Shown one piece after another: positions 25,426-34,925 of a stretch of DNA of 64,000 nucleotides. The translations under genes were made by a program, and so were the position numbers. Under the pieces are notes generated by a model. That model did no database searches. It saw nothing but the letters and a program-made list of their open reading frames with translations, and was not told the DNA's origin. Each line of letters opens with the position of its first letter. Position 1 is the first letter of the stretch. Source of the stretch: Hydrogenimonas sp. (GTDB taxonomy: Bacteria > Campylobacterota > Campylobacteria > Campylobacterales > Hydrogenimonadaceae); assembly GCA_003945285.1 (NCBI GenBank), contig AP019005.1, positions 1,054,001 to 1,118,000 on the forward strand. Direction: 5' to 3'.

Positions 25426-26619
25426 ATGATTGACCCCCGTTTTCTTCACCTCCTTTTTTCGACCGCCAGCATCGACAGGTGGAACGACCAGATCCGTCCC
25501 GTAGAGTTCGTAGAGCTCGACAAGCAGTCACACAAGATGATTACGGCCTGGCTGCTCGGGCGCATCGAAGAGGAGGAGAACGGCACCGAAATCGACTGGC
25601 GGAAGCTCATAGACCACGGTGTCTGCGAGTTTATGTACAGAGCCGTGCTTACAGACCTTAAACCGCCCGTTTTTCACCACCTGGCGAAGCATAAAAAACG
25701 TGAGCTGGACGCATATGTCGAAAAGGAGCTCTTCGGAATTATCGGAGAGAACCTGAAAGAGAAGTTCAAAAAATATACAGCCTCGGATGAAAACGGGATA
25801 GAGCGGCGTATTCTGCGCGCCGCGCACTTTCTAGCGAGCCGCTGGGAGTTTGGAATAATATACGATTTCCACCCGAATGCCGTCGGAGTTGAGGAGATAA
25901 AACGGAAAATAGACTCGGAAGTCGAAGACTACCTGGACCTCACCGGTGTCAGGCGGCTGGAGATGGGAATAAAGAGCAGAAACTTCCTCGAAACGTGTGC
26001 TATGCTGCGGTTCCAGAAGAGGTGGGCGAAGACTCCACGGATTCCGCAGACTTCGGTTTTGGGACATATGTTCTTCGTAGCGGTCACAACCTATCTGCTG
26101 AGCCTCGATTACGGTGCCTGCGGCAGAAAACTCTACAACAACTTCTTCACCGCCCTGTTTCACGACATAGCCGAGTCTCTCACAAGAGACATAATATCGC
26201 CGGTCAAATACGGGGTGGAAGGGCTGGACGAACTGCTGGCGGAGTATGAAAAAGATGCGCTGGAGCGGAAACTGCTGCCGATGCTGCCGCCCTATCTGAG
26301 AGATGAGATGCGCTACTTCGTAAACGACGAATTTGCAGATAAAATAGTGGTGGACGGAAGGCTGGAAATTATCGATAGAACCGATCTCATGCAGACGAAA
26401 TACAATCTGGACGGCTACAACGGTATAGACGGATCGCTGATAAAGGTTGCTGACCATATAGGAGCCTTCATCGAAGCGGCCGCCTCGATACATAACGGTG
26501 TAAAACCGCAGTCGCTTGTGAAAGCGAAAGAGAGCCTTTCTCAAAAATACAGAGGGTTCGGGATATACGGTATGGACATAGAAGAGATACTCAAAGGGAT
26601 CGAAGCTTCACAGATTTGA
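25426..26619 (+). CDS. HD-domain phosphohydrolase
   Basis: The 397-aa protein starts MIDPRFLHLLFSTASIDRWND at 25426 behind CAAGG; a TTG at 25384 would start inside a repeat remnant and is rejected. The central part has an HD hydrolase layout: SVLGHMFFVAV, then FTALFHDIAESLTRD with the HD pair, and RTDLMQTKYNLDG with a late Asp. The pattern is YfbR-like, a group that acts on nucleoside monophosphates or related phosphates. Substrate is not deducible. It is divergent from truD and convergent with thiL. Confidence 0.8.
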   Translation: MIDPRFLHLLFSTASIDRWNDQIRPVEFVELDKQSHKMITAWLLGRIEEEENGTEIDWRKLIDHGVCEFMYRAVLTDLKPPVFHHLAKHKKRELDAYVEKELFGIIGENLKEKFKKYTASDENGIERRILRAAHFLASRWEFGIIYDFHPNAVGVEEIKRKIDSEVEDYLDLTGVRRLEMGIKSRNFLETCAMLRFQKRWAKTPRIPQTSVLGHMFFVAVTTYLLSLDYGACGRKLYNNFFTALFHDIAESLTRDIISPVKYGVEGLDELLAEYEKDALERKLLPMLPPYLRDEMRYFVNDEFADKIVVDGRLEIIDRTDLMQTKYNLDGYNGIDGSLIKVADHIGAFIEAAASIHNGVKPQSLVKAKESLSQKYRGFGIYGMDIEEILKGIEASQI

Positions 26620-26660
26620 TCCCCGATATGGGGTAGAGTCACCTGAACTCTTCCGAAGGC

Positions 26661-27494
26661 TTAAAAGTGGTTGGCTTTGCATATATTTACATAAGGCTTT
26701 CTTACGGCTTTTGCAAATACGGTGAGAGGTGTTCTGTGCTTTTTGGCGATATTTCTTATTCTGCTCTCTTCGGCCGGATCGAAAGCGAATAGGATCTCGA
26801 ACTCCTCTCCGCTGCACCCCACTCTCTTCGGAATCGGCCGAAAAAAGTCGAAACCAAGCCTGTTTGCCCTGTGCATCTTTTCGAGATCGTGAAAGAGCCC
26901 GTCGGAGATATCCATCGCGCATCTTATGCTTGAGGCGGCCTCGTAGAAGAAGCCGCTTCTCAAAACGGGCTCTATGAAGCGAGAATTTCCGCTTACGCCG
27001 CCCCCTCTTAAAAGCCGAAGAAGATCGCGTCTGCTGCTTCCCAACTCGCCGGTATACGCAAGAAGGTCCCCCTCTTTCATGCCCGATCTTAGTACCGGCT
27101 TTCCACATTCGGCCAGCACGGTTACGGATATGTCGAGCTTCACGTTCGCTATCGTATCGCCGCCGATAATCGTTATGCCGTACTCCTCCGCGGTATCCTG
27201 AAAGCCTTGCGCAAGCTCCCTGAGCTCCGCTCTCGTGTAGCTTTTCGGAACGGCCACGGTCAGAAGCGCAAACTTCGGTCTTGCATTCATAACTATAGCG
27301 TCGGAGATGTTTACGAGCATCGCCTTTCTTGCGATACGGTAGAGGCTCATCCACTCTCTTTTGAAGTGGACATTTTCGAAAAAGGCGTCCTGGCTTACCG
27401 ATAGTACGCTATTTTTCATCTCCAGTATCGCCGCATCGTCTCCGATGAACGGGCTTTTTGAAAAGCAGCTTATAAAATAGTCCTCTTTGTTCAT
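26661..27494 (-). CDS. thiL: thiamine-monophosphate kinase
   Basis: The 277-aa protein starts MNKEDYFISCFSKSPFIGDDAAI at 27494. ThiL phosphorylates thiamine monophosphate to the active diphosphate. The family pattern is present: IGDDAAIL near the N-terminus, VSQDAFFENVHF, MLVNISDAIVMNARPKFALLTVAVP, ITIIGGDTI and AMDISDGLFHDLEKM. Some ThiL positions differ from longer homologues and the protein is shorter than the usual 300-330 aa. From memory truD and thiL are neighbours in Campylobacter, and here only the HD gene separates them. Confidence 0.88.
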   Translation of the reverse strand: MNKEDYFISCFSKSPFIGDDAAILEMKNSVLSVSQDAFFENVHFKREWMSLYRIARKAMLVNISDAIVMNARPKFALLTVAVPKSYTRAELRELAQGFQDTAEEYGITIIGGDTIANVKLDISVTVLAECGKPVLRSGMKEGDLLAYTGELGSSRRDLLRLLRGGGVSGNSRFIEPVLRSGFFYEAASSIRCAMDISDGLFHDLEKMHRANRLGFDFFRPIPKRVGCSGEEFEILFAFDPAEESRIRNIAKKHRTPLTVFAKAVRKPYVNICKANHF

Positions 27495-27617
27495 ACCGGA
27501 AATTATATCAGAGTTGTGAAGAGTTCGAAATCCCAAATCTGAAAACATTGGTAACACATTGCAGAGCTGACGCGCTCTTCACAGAGATGATTAAAGTTAT
27601 TTATAGACTTCGATATG

Positions 27618-27623
27618 TATAAT
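27618..27623 (+). promoter_or_regulatory. -10 box upstream of sdhA
   Basis: TATAAT preceded by TG, 45 bases before the sdhA start. No clear -35 hexamer is visible. Confidence 0.5.
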
Positions 27624-27667
27624 TGACCCATATTCCTAAACTGCCACAATACAAAGGATGCGTCTCA

Positions 27668-29386
27668 ATGAGTATACAGATACACAAATACGATGTTGTG
27701 ATTGTCGGTGCCGGGCTTGCCGGGCTGGCAGCCGCAAGGGAGCTTCAAAGAGCGGGCAAAAGCGTTGCCGTCCTGACTAAACTGCATCCGCTCAGAAGCC
27801 ACTCGGGAGCGGCACAGGGCGGTGTCAACGCCGCACTGAGTGAAGATGACGATATCGAACTCCATATGTTCGATACGGTCAAAGGGAGCGACTACCTGGC
27901 TGACCAGGATGCCGTAGAGCTGATGTGTTCCAAAGCGCCTGAAACGATCAGATGGATCGCCAACAGCGGTGCCGCTTTCAGCAGAAAAGATGACGGTACA
28001 ATTGCGCAGCGCCCGTTCGGCGGACAGTCGAAACCGAGAGCCTGTTATGCAAGAGACCGGACCGGTCTTACGCTGCTTCAGACAATATATGAGCAGGCCG
28101 ACCGCGAAAATGTAACCTTTTTCGACGAGTGGTACGTTGCCGACATCATATATGAAGATGGCGTAGTAAAGGGTGTAGTTGCCTACAATATCCGCAATCT
28201 CGAACCTGCGATATTCAATGCGAAAGCGACGATGTTCGCGACAGGCGGATATGCAAGGGCTTTCAAAATCAGCTCAAACGCGCATGCGAACACCGGCGAC
28301 GGCCTATCCATCGTAGCGCGCCACGGACTTCCTCTTGAAGATATGGAGTTCGTACAGTTCCACCCGACCGGTCTGGCGGGAAGCGGTATTCTCATCTCCG
28401 AAGCCGCCAGGGGAGAAGGCGGACGGCTCTACAACAGCCTCGGCGAGAGATTTATGGAGAAGTACGCCCCCGAAAAGATGGAGCTGGCACCCCGCGACGT
28501 CGTAAGCCGCGCCATCACCCAGGAGATTCTGGAAGGGCGCGGTGTAGGCCCGCACAAAGATGCGGTGGCGATAGATCTGACTCACCTCGGAGAAGAGATC
28601 ATCATGGAGCGCCTTCCCGAGCTCAGGGATCTTGCAATAACGTTCCTCGGGCAGGATATGCTGAAAGAGCCTATCCATATCGCAGCAACCGCGCACTACT
28701 CCATGGGCGGTATTCCGTGCGACATAGACGGGCACGTCAAAAAGAGCCCGAAAGAGATCGTACGCGGCTTCTACGCCGCCGGTGAGTGCGCATGTGTAAG
28801 CGTGCACGGCGCCAACAGGCTCGGCGCGAACTCTCTGCTCGAAGCCCTCTTCTTCGGACGCCACGTCGGGACACACATCGTGGAAGATCTCGAAAAAGGT
28901 ATTCTCGAGTGTCATGCCGCAAAAGAGGAAGATGCCGAGAGGATGCTTGCCGAGATCAAGTTCTGCATGAACAACAACGGCACCGAGTCCGTTCCGAAGC
29001 TTCGGGCAGAACTGCAGGAGAGTATGATGGCCAACGCCGGAGTTTTCAGAACGGAAGAGACGCTTCTGAAACAGCGCGCAGTTATCGCCGAACTCAGGGA
29101 GCGCTACAGAAACATCCGCATAGACGACAAGAGCAAAATATTCAATACCGATCTTCAAGAGGCGATCGAATTGGGCCACATGCTCGACTACTCTTCGTTC
29201 ATCGTGGAGGGTGCGATCGCGAGAAAAGAGAGCCGCGGCGCTCACTACCGCGACGACTATCCCAAACGGGATGACGAAAATTTCCTGAAGCATACGTTTG
29301 CGACGATGAATGAAGACGGATCGATAAACATAGAGTACGGCGATGTGGTACTCGGCAAATTCGAGCCGCAAGAGCGAAAATATTAA
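27668..29386 (+). CDS. sdhA: succinate dehydrogenase/fumarate reductase flavoprotein subunit (type E)
   Basis: The 572-aa flavoprotein begins [22 protein letters not shown] at 27668, a dinucleotide-binding motif at the very N-terminus with no Tat signal, which argues for a cytoplasmic complex and against the periplasmic MfrA form. [16 protein letters not shown] supplies the FAD-linked His, and [11 protein letters not shown] plus the later RGEGGRL and [11 protein letters not shown] segments form the dicarboxylate site. It is followed by sdhB nine bases on and sdhE, the arrangement of type-E complexes. Direction (succinate oxidation or fumarate reduction in a reverse TCA cycle) cannot be read from sequence. 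Confidence 0.93.
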   Translation: MSIQIHKYDVVIVGAGLAGLAAARELQRAGKSVAVLTKLHPLRSHSGAAQGGVNAALSEDDDIELHMFDTVKGSDYLADQDAVELMCSKAPETIRWIANSGAAFSRKDDGTIAQRPFGGQSKPRACYARDRTGLTLLQTIYEQADRENVTFFDEWYVADIIYEDGVVKGVVAYNIRNLEPAIFNAKATMFATGGYARAFKISSNAHANTGDGLSIVARHGLPLEDMEFVQFHPTGLAGSGILISEAARGEGGRLYNSLGERFMEKYAPEKMELAPRDVVSRAITQEILEGRGVGPHKDAVAIDLTHLGEEIIMERLPELRDLAITFLGQDMLKEPIHIAATAHYSMGGIPCDIDGHVKKSPKEIVRGFYAAGECACVSVHGANRLGANSLLEALFFGRHVGTHIVEDLEKGILECHAAKEEDAERMLAEIKFCMNNNGTESVPKLRAELQESMMANAGVFRTEETLLKQRAVIAELRERYRNIRIDDKSKIFNTDLQEAIELGHMLDYSSFIVEGAIARKESRGAHYRDDYPKRDDENFLKHTFATMNEDGSINIEYGDVVLGKFEPQERKY

Positions 29387-29395
29387 GGATGGGCG

Positions 29396-30379
29396 ATGAG
29401 CAGTGAACGAATAACGAAAAAATTGACTTTTAAAACCTTCCGTTTCAACGCGGAAACCGATTTTCTGCCCTACTTTAAAACATATGAGATGGAAGTGGGC
29501 AAAGATGAACTGGTTCTGGATATTCTGAACCGTATCAAGTGGGAGTTCGACGGAAGCTTCAGCTACCGAAGAAGCTGTCGTCACGGTATATGCGGCAGCT
29601 GTTCGATCAAGGTGAACGGAAAGCCGGTTCTCTCGTGCAAACAGAATGTCTGGGAGCTTGTCGATATATTCGATACCGACACCCTTCTGCTGGAGCCTCA
29701 GAGCAGAAAGCGCGTCGTGAAAGATATGATAATAGACAAAAAAGATTTCTGGGAAAAGCATGCGAAACTGAAGCCCTATCTCGTAGCCGAGATAGATGAG
29801 CATCCGAAAGAGGAGATCAAAGTCTCTCCGCATGAAGCGGAGCAGCTTCTAGAAGCCGACTACTGCATCCAGTGCGGCAACTGCTACTACGCATGTCCGG
29901 TTGTCGAGGTCAATGAAGAGTACTTCGGTCCCGCGCAGTTTGCAAAAGCGTACCGTTTCAACGCCGATGTACGCGACAATGCGAAAACCGAGCGCCTGGA
30001 AAAAGTGCGTGAAATGGGCCCCGGTGTATGGGACTGCGTCAAGTGCTTCGAGTGTGCCGAAGCCTGCCCGAAAGATGTCGATCCTATAGGCAAAATCACG
30101 AAGCTCCACAATCAGCTCTTCGAAGAGGGAATGGCACAGGACAATGTTGCGACAAGACACGCCGTAGGCTTCAAACACTCCATCGTCAAGCACGGGCTCC
30201 TGGACGAAGGGGAGCTGGTACGCTACTCAGAAGGAACTCTGGGTGTAATGAAACACCTGCCCGAAGCAATAGCGATGTTCAAAAAAGGGAAGATCGTTAT
30301 GCCTTGGAATATGCCGAAATCTGAAAAACTCGACGAGATCAAAACACTGGTCAAGAGCTCGTCGAAAGTTAAATTTTAA
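29396..30379 (+). CDS. sdhB: succinate dehydrogenase/fumarate reductase iron-sulfur subunit
   Basis: The 327-aa protein has an N-terminal ferredoxin domain with the [2Fe-2S] ligands SCRHGICGSC and VLSCKQ (about residues 60-85), then two dicluster motifs CIQCGNCYYACPV (near 160) and CVKCFECAEACPKDVDP (near 215). It is longer than the usual 230-250 aa subunit because of a C-terminal extension of about 80 residues, a feature common in type-E complexes. It passes electrons from SdhA to SdhE. Confidence 0.93.
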   Translation: MSSERITKKLTFKTFRFNAETDFLPYFKTYEMEVGKDELVLDILNRIKWEFDGSFSYRRSCRHGICGSCSIKVNGKPVLSCKQNVWELVDIFDTDTLLLEPQSRKRVVKDMIIDKKDFWEKHAKLKPYLVAEIDEHPKEEIKVSPHEAEQLLEADYCIQCGNCYYACPVVEVNEEYFGPAQFAKAYRFNADVRDNAKTERLEKVREMGPGVWDCVKCFECAEACPKDVDPIGKITKLHNQLFEEGMAQDNVATRHAVGFKHSIVKHGLLDEGELVRYSEGTLGVMKHLPEAIAMFKKGKIVMPWNMPKSEKLDEIKTLVKSSSKVKF

Positions 30380-30390
30380 AGGGGACGAAT

Positions 30391-31344
30391 ATGGCTGAAC
30401 TGAAATATGCACTATACACCGGATGTACTGCGAGAGAATCGACCCCTGAACTGCTTATGTCGACTCTGGCCGTCGCCAAAAAGCTCGGTATAGAGCTTGT
30501 CCTTCTGGATGAAGCGAGCTGCTGCGGCGCCAGCCACCTGCAGGATTTCGACGATTTTCTTTCACTTGTACTCAATGCGCGGAATATCTGCTATGCCGAG
30601 AAGCAGGAGCTGAATATGGTGACTATCTGTAACACCTGCCAGCTCAATACGGTGATGACCAAAGAGCGTCTCGACAGTGACGAAAACCTCAAGTCACAGG
30701 TAAACGAAAAGCTGGCCGAAGTCGGACTGGAGTACAAGGGTACCAGCTCCGTGCGGCATTTCCTCTACGCGATCATAGACGACTACGGTCTGGACAAGCT
30801 TGCGGAGCAGGTTGTCAAACCTCTTGACGATTTCAACATTGCGGCCTTCTACGGCTGCCACAACATCCGACCGAGCCATCTGCACAGGAAGCACAACAGG
30901 GTCGAAAGAGGTGTCGGTGAAGGCGGAGGAGAGGAAGGCTTTGAAGAGGTGCCTCTGATGAGCAAGTACAACGACGGTGAAAACCCCTACAACCCGACCT
31001 CACTGGACAGAATCATAGAGGCACTCAGAGGCAAGAGCGTCGACTACGACAGCAAAAACAAATGCTGCGGCTTCCATGCCGACCTGCAGGCGCCCCATAC
31101 GGCGCACAAACTTACCGGCACTGCGCTTCTCGATGCCATAGACAACAACGCAGACATGATGGTAACCCCTTGCCCTCTGTGCCATCTCAATATGGATGTA
31201 AAGCAGGACTCGGTCGCAAAAGAGATGGGCCGTGACATAAAGCTCCCCATACTACACCTTCCGCAGCTGATAGGCCTTGCGCTTGGAATAGAGCCGCAGG
31301 AGCTTGGACTTCAGCACAACGTTTCAGAACCGACATTTGTATAA
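30391..31344 (+). CDS. sdhE: CCG-domain subunit of type-E succinate dehydrogenase/fumarate reductase, with insertion
   Basis: The 317-aa protein carries two cysteine-rich CCG domains related to heterodisulfide reductase HdrB. Domain 1 has Cys12, Cys44-Cys45 and C80xxC83; domain 2 has Cys156, Cys225-Cys226 and C261xxC264. The Cys-to-CC gap is 32 residues in domain 1 but 69 in domain 2, because of an extra hydrophilic stretch near residues 168-197 rich in Gly and Glu. These subunits replace the cytochrome b anchor and link the complex to the quinone pool. It follows sdhB by 11 bases with GGGGA as ribosome-binding site. Confidence 0.9.
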   Translation: MAELKYALYTGCTARESTPELLMSTLAVAKKLGIELVLLDEASCCGASHLQDFDDFLSLVLNARNICYAEKQELNMVTICNTCQLNTVMTKERLDSDENLKSQVNEKLAEVGLEYKGTSSVRHFLYAIIDDYGLDKLAEQVVKPLDDFNIAAFYGCHNIRPSHLHRKHNRVERGVGEGGGEEGFEEVPLMSKYNDGENPYNPTSLDRIIEALRGKSVDYDSKNKCCGFHADLQAPHTAHKLTGTALLDAIDNNADMMVTPCPLCHLNMDVKQDSVAKEMGRDIKLPILHLPQLIGLALGIEPQELGLQHNVSEPTFV

Positions 31345-31348
31345 AGCG

Positions 31349-31364
31349 TGCGCCTTCGGGCGCA
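31349..31364 (+). terminator. hairpin after sdhE
   Basis: TGCGCC-TTCG-GGCGCA forms a six-pair stem with a stable TTCG tetraloop five bases after the sdhE stop. The following run is A-rich and then ATCTTT, so it could act as a weak terminator or an mRNA-stabilising 3' hairpin. Confidence 0.45.
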
Positions 31365-31469
31365 AGCTTCAAAAATCTTTAAACTACAGAGAAAATAAGA
31401 GAGATTTTATCTTCTTTAATTCCCTTATGATACAATGATGGATATAAAACATTAAAAGAAGGAGCTGAA

Positions 31470-31862
31470 ATGCCAAAAATCAACCGTTATGTAGACATAG
31501 ATACAGTAGAGAGAGAAGCGAAGAAAGACTACATAGACAGACACTCTCCGTTCATCTACTGCGACAACACCGCAAAAAAGGGAGAGAAGTTTCCGGTAAG
31601 AGTCGTTATGGGAAAAGAGTATACACACCCCGACGATCCTGACCACTTCATCGAGAGCATCCGCCTTTTCAACGGAGAGACGCTGCTCGGAGAGGTCACC
31701 TTCAATGCCGGTATGCTCGGCGGTGAAGGACACAAAGGACACGCCGAAGTCACTTTCAACATAGTTCCCACAGGAAACAAACTCAGCCTTGTAGCCCAGG
31801 CCTACTGCACGAAGCACGGCCTCTGGGAGAACGAGCCTGTAACCGTAGAAGTTACCGAGTAA
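31470..31862 (+). CDS. superoxide reductase (neelaredoxin/desulfoferrodoxin C-terminal type)
   Basis: The 130-aa protein shows the mononuclear iron ligands of a class II superoxide reductase: His25 in DRHSPF, His53 and His59 in THPDDPDHF, and Cys113 with His116 in YCTKHG. The usual EKH motif before the first His is replaced by DRH, a conservative change. The N-terminal desulforedoxin domain is absent. The enzyme reduces superoxide to peroxide without making oxygen, which suits a microaerophile. It has its own AAGGAG site and an extended -10 (TGATACAAT at 31428-31436), and is followed by a good terminator. Confidence 0.9.
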   Translation: MPKINRYVDIDTVEREAKKDYIDRHSPFIYCDNTAKKGEKFPVRVVMGKEYTHPDDPDHFIESIRLFNGETLLGEVTFNAGMLGGEGHKGHAEVTFNIVPTGNKLSLVAQAYCTKHGLWENEPVTVEVTE

Positions 31863-31881
31863 CCTACACTACACAGAAACG

Positions 31882-31910
31882 GGGCGCTTTTTGCGCCCTA
31901 ACCTCTTTTT
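31882..31910 (+). terminator. intrinsic terminator after the superoxide reductase gene
   Basis: GGGCGC (31882-31887), a TTTTT loop and GCGCCC (31893-31898) form a GC-rich stem 20 bases after the stop, followed by TAACCTCTTTTT. This is a standard rho-independent layout. Confidence 0.7.
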
Positions 31911-31937
31911 AACCCCTTTTAATCTACACTATCACCC

Positions 31938-32606
31938 ATGAACAGACTCTATAACGCTTTGCAGCTCAAGCGGCTCCATCAGCTAAAACAGCTAGGCTAC
32001 AGATATGTGCCGCTCATAGAAAAAAGAAGTGCAAACTCAAGCGCTCTGCCCGATGACCTGGAGGCGCTTAAGCGGATGGTGGAGGAGTGCAGGTTATGCG
32101 CCCTTAGCAAAACCCGTACAAAAACGGTATTCGGAGAGGGAAACCCCAATGCCGCTTTGATGTTTGTAGGAGAGGGGCCGGGTGCGCAGGAAGATACGAC
32201 TGGCAGGCCGTTTGTAGGCAGAGCCGGTGAACTCTTGACGAAGATGATAGAAAACGCCATAGAGATTCCGAGAAGCAGCGTCTACATAGCCAATATCGTC
32301 AAGTGCAGGCCCCCGAACAACAGGGTTCCCACACCGGAAGAGGCCTACACCTGCCTGCCATATCTTATGAAACAGATAGAGCTTGTCTCTCCGAAAGTTG
32401 TAGTGGCCCTAGGAGCTACCGCATACCACTATCTCACAGGCGACAAAAGCGGCATAACGAAAGTGAGAGGAGAGGTGATAGAGACCGGAAGCTACCAGCT
32501 GGTGCCCACATACCACCCGAGCTACCTGCTTAGAAACCCCTCCGCCAAAAAAGAGGTTTATCAGGATCTTCTAAAAATCAAGAGGCTTTTATGCGAAAAC
32601 TGTTAA
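31938..32606 (+). CDS. family 4 uracil-DNA glycosylase with iron-sulfur cluster
   Basis: The 222-aa protein removes uracil from DNA as the first step of base excision repair. It has the family 4 pattern: CRLCALSKTRTKTVFGEGNP with two cluster cysteines, MFVGEGPGAQEDTTGRPFVGRAGELL near residues 75-100, IVKCRPPNNRVPTPEE with a further cluster Cys, and the C-terminal PTYHPSYLLRNP catalytic His motif. The fold also resembles phage SPO1-type polymerase fusions. It overlaps the next gene by 16 bp. Confidence 0.9.
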   Translation: MNRLYNALQLKRLHQLKQLGYRYVPLIEKRSANSSALPDDLEALKRMVEECRLCALSKTRTKTVFGEGNPNAALMFVGEGPGAQEDTTGRPFVGRAGELLTKMIENAIEIPRSSVYIANIVKCRPPNNRVPTPEEAYTCLPYLMKQIELVSPKVVVALGATAYHYLTGDKSGITKVRGEVIETGSYQLVPTYHPSYLLRNPSAKKEVYQDLLKIKRLLCENC

Positions 32607-33874
32607 CTATTTTCACACTTGTAAGCACCCTTACGGCACAGATTCAGCTTACCTCCCCCATTCCGCTGCCATCGACCGTCATCATAGACCTCGATCCGCA
32701 CGAGTACAGCGATGAAGAGCTGATGGATCTGGTGCAAAAAGGGCAGATATTCACTTTCCTGGCAAAGGCCAAAAATCCTCAGATCCCGGAGCTGGCCGCT
32801 TTGAAGCAGAACTATATGACGCTTTTCAACATTACGCACAAAATCTACTCCTCGGCCGCATTCAAAGTCGCTTTCATAGTTCCGTACAAGATCATAGGCA
32901 AATACGCCTACTCCACTTCAAACTCCGCCCTTGCCTACCTTCTGAACAGAAAAATACCCTTCGAAATGGAGCTTTACCCAATACAGAATGAAGATAATGC
33001 TACACTTCATGACGCTCTTCAAAACGTCTCGGGCGGTGCATACGACCTGGTAGTGGCACCCGTGACGATGAAGGGAGCCGAATATATATGCGGGCAGCGG
33101 CTCGACACTGAACTCTTCATACCGACACTGCACAAAAACAGGATAGAGTGCATGAACAACATGGTAAGCTTCGGCGGTATCGACTACAATGCCCAGATAG
33201 AGACTCTCTCCTATCTCGTGGAGCACAACGCCACTACCATCACGGTCTCCGACAGCTCCCCCATCTCGAAAATGCTTTCTGACTCCGTAGCCGATATTAT
33301 AGATGTGAAAGAGCAGCTCTCTCTCAACCGCAGCGGCTACTATAAAGATATGATAGAGAAGCATGAAGATCTGAACCAGTCCACCATTTTCCTCAACACA
33401 CCCGTGGTAAAGAGCAGCCTTTTTCTCTCTCAGCTGACACTGGCAGACTTCAAACCGGAACAGGTGCTGAGCACACAGATAAACTACTCGCCGCTGCTGC
33501 TGACACTCACACAGTACCACGACAGGGAAAACATGGTCGTAGCCAGCTCCATAGGCGACCTCGACCCGGTGGTGAGCGAAAACATAGCCCTGATAAACCA
33601 GGATGTCCGCTTCAACTGGCTAAACTACGCCACGGTATCTGGACTCGACTACTACTTCAGTGCCAAAACTGGCGAACAGAGGCTCTCGAAAGAGATATTT
33701 TCGGACGGCTCCATAGACTACAGCGTAAAACTATACGAAGCGGGACTCTACCGCTTCGTCCCCAAAGAGATACCGCAGCCGCCGGAAGATATGAACGACA
33801 CCTATATATATGACGAATACGGAGATGGCGAAGAGCCGCCGCAGGATATCTACCACTCCGATATGATGGAGTGA
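32591..33874 (+). CDS. exported protein of unknown function
   Basis: The 427-aa product begins MRKLLTIFTLVSTLTAQIQL, a signal peptide, so it is probably periplasmic. I do not recognise a family with certainty. The centre (FKVAFIVPYKIIGKYAYSTSNSAL..., YDLVVAPVTMKGAEYI, LFIPTLHKNRI, FGGIDYNAQIETL) reads like a type 1 periplasmic-binding fold, as in LpoA-like or ligand-binding proteins. The C-terminus is rich in acidic and proline residues. It overlaps the UDG gene upstream and is convergent with, and overlaps, the thioesterase gene by 25 bp. Confidence 0.7.
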   Translation: MRKLLTIFTLVSTLTAQIQLTSPIPLPSTVIIDLDPHEYSDEELMDLVQKGQIFTFLAKAKNPQIPELAALKQNYMTLFNITHKIYSSAAFKVAFIVPYKIIGKYAYSTSNSALAYLLNRKIPFEMELYPIQNEDNATLHDALQNVSGGAYDLVVAPVTMKGAEYICGQRLDTELFIPTLHKNRIECMNNMVSFGGIDYNAQIETLSYLVEHNATTITVSDSSPISKMLSDSVADIIDVKEQLSLNRSGYYKDMIEKHEDLNQSTIFLNTPVVKSSLFLSQLTLADFKPEQVLSTQINYSPLLLTLTQYHDRENMVVASSIGDLDPVVSENIALINQDVRFNWLNYATVSGLDYYFSAKTGEQRLSKEIFSDGSIDYSVKLYEAGLYRFVPKEIPQPPEDMNDTYIYDEYGDGEEPPQDIYHSDMME

Positions 33875-34218
33875 AGGCCGGAAGGAATCCTCGCCGGCCT
33901 GCCCTCCTTCAAAAACGCAAGCTTCACCACCATCTTGAAAAGTGTCTCACCATCTTTCAAAAGACTCTGCAAAAGAGTGATGGAAGCTCCCCTTTTCTCC
34001 AAAAGCTCCGTTTCAACATCCAAAACATCACCAAGCTTGGCGGGCATAATATAGTCTGCCTCCACACGCTTGACGACAAAGTAACCCTCCTCGCTTTGGG
34101 GGGTAAGCCCCCTCCTGAAAAAAGCCTCACTCCTCGCCCTCTCGCAGAACTTCAGATAGTTCGCGTAATAGACTATACCCGCTGCATCCGTGTCTTCATA
34201 ATAGACCCGTATTTTCAA
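33850..34218 (-). CDS. ybgC: YbgC/FadM-type acyl-CoA thioesterase
   Basis: The roughly 122-aa hotdog-fold protein has the diagnostic N-terminal YYEDTDAAGIVYYANYLKFCERARSE, whose Asp is the expected catalytic residue, and ends within the usual length. The best start is TTG at 34218, 7 bases after AGGGG; an ATG at 34260 would add a 14-residue tail not seen in the family. The enzyme hydrolyses acyl-CoA or acyl-ACP and is often linked with the Tol-Pal system, which is not present here. The 3' end overlaps the convergent exported-protein gene. Confidence 0.85.
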   Translation of the reverse strand: MKIRVYYEDTDAAGIVYYANYLKFCERARSEAFFRRGLTPQSEEGYFVVKRVEADYIMPAKLGDVLDVETELLEKRGASITLLQSLLKDGETLFKMVVKLAFLKEGRPARIPSGLHSIISEW

Positions 34219-34272
34219 ATTCAAACCCCTATATTGGTAATCCCCCCATTTCCACAGCATCCAAAAGTAGAA

Positions 34273-34925
34273 TCAGGCCACATGGCCCACCTTCTGCCTA
34301 GGCGGGATACCGCCGATTGCCGTATGAGGGCGTTCGTTATTATACACCCAGAGCCATTTTGTTGCATACTCTCTGACTTCATCGAGTGAGCTGAAGAGAT
34401 GCTGATTGAGCCAGTCATATCTTACGGTACGGTTGTAACGTTCGATGTAGGCGTTTTGCTGCGGTTTGCCGGGCTGGATGTATTGGAGGGTGATCTTTTG
34501 CTTTTGGGCCCACTCCTGTAACGTCCGGCTGATATACTCCGGACCGTTATCGCAACGGATATTTTTCGGTTTCCCTCTTTGCTCGATGATCCGCTCCAGA
34601 GTGCGAATGACTCGAAGGGCCGGTAGAGAGAAATCGACTTCGATCTCCAGTCCTTCCCGGTTGAAGTCGTCGATAATGTTGAGCAGACGGAACCTTCAGC
34701 CGTTTTCGAGTTCATCGTACATGAAATCCATCGACCAGATCTCATTGGGCTTGAGAGCTGTTCCCAGGGTGTCGGGTTTGTCTCTTTTGATGCGCCGTTT
34801 GGGTTTGATACGAAGATTTAGCTCCAACTTCCGGTAGATCCGATTATACCCGTTTGTGGTTCCACTTGAACCCTTTCACATTCCGCAGATAGAAAAAACA
34901 GAGGCATCTTTGGAAAAGCCATAGA
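34273..34925 (-). pseudogene. degraded IS3-family transposase (OrfB, DDE domain)
   Basis: Read on the minus strand, the remains give FKWNHKRV, then RIYRKLELNLRIKP, IWSMDFMYDELENG, a stop, [11 protein letters not shown] and onward through [11 protein letters not shown] to [16 protein letters not shown] and a stop at 34273. These include the DDE catalytic core of IS3-type OrfB. The frame is broken by one extra A near 34843-34848 (GTATAATCGG) and by TGA at 34696-34698, most simply a CGA-to-TGA change. Upstream sequence suggests a further frameshift. No OrfA and no clear terminal inverted repeats are seen, so it is a dead fragment. Confidence 0.85.

Noticed and set aside
28304-29833. 509-codon minus-strand frame antisense to sdhA and sdhB
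   Set aside because: It mirrors the codon pattern of two well-supported genes and has no motif or ribosome-binding site of its own; a shadow frame.
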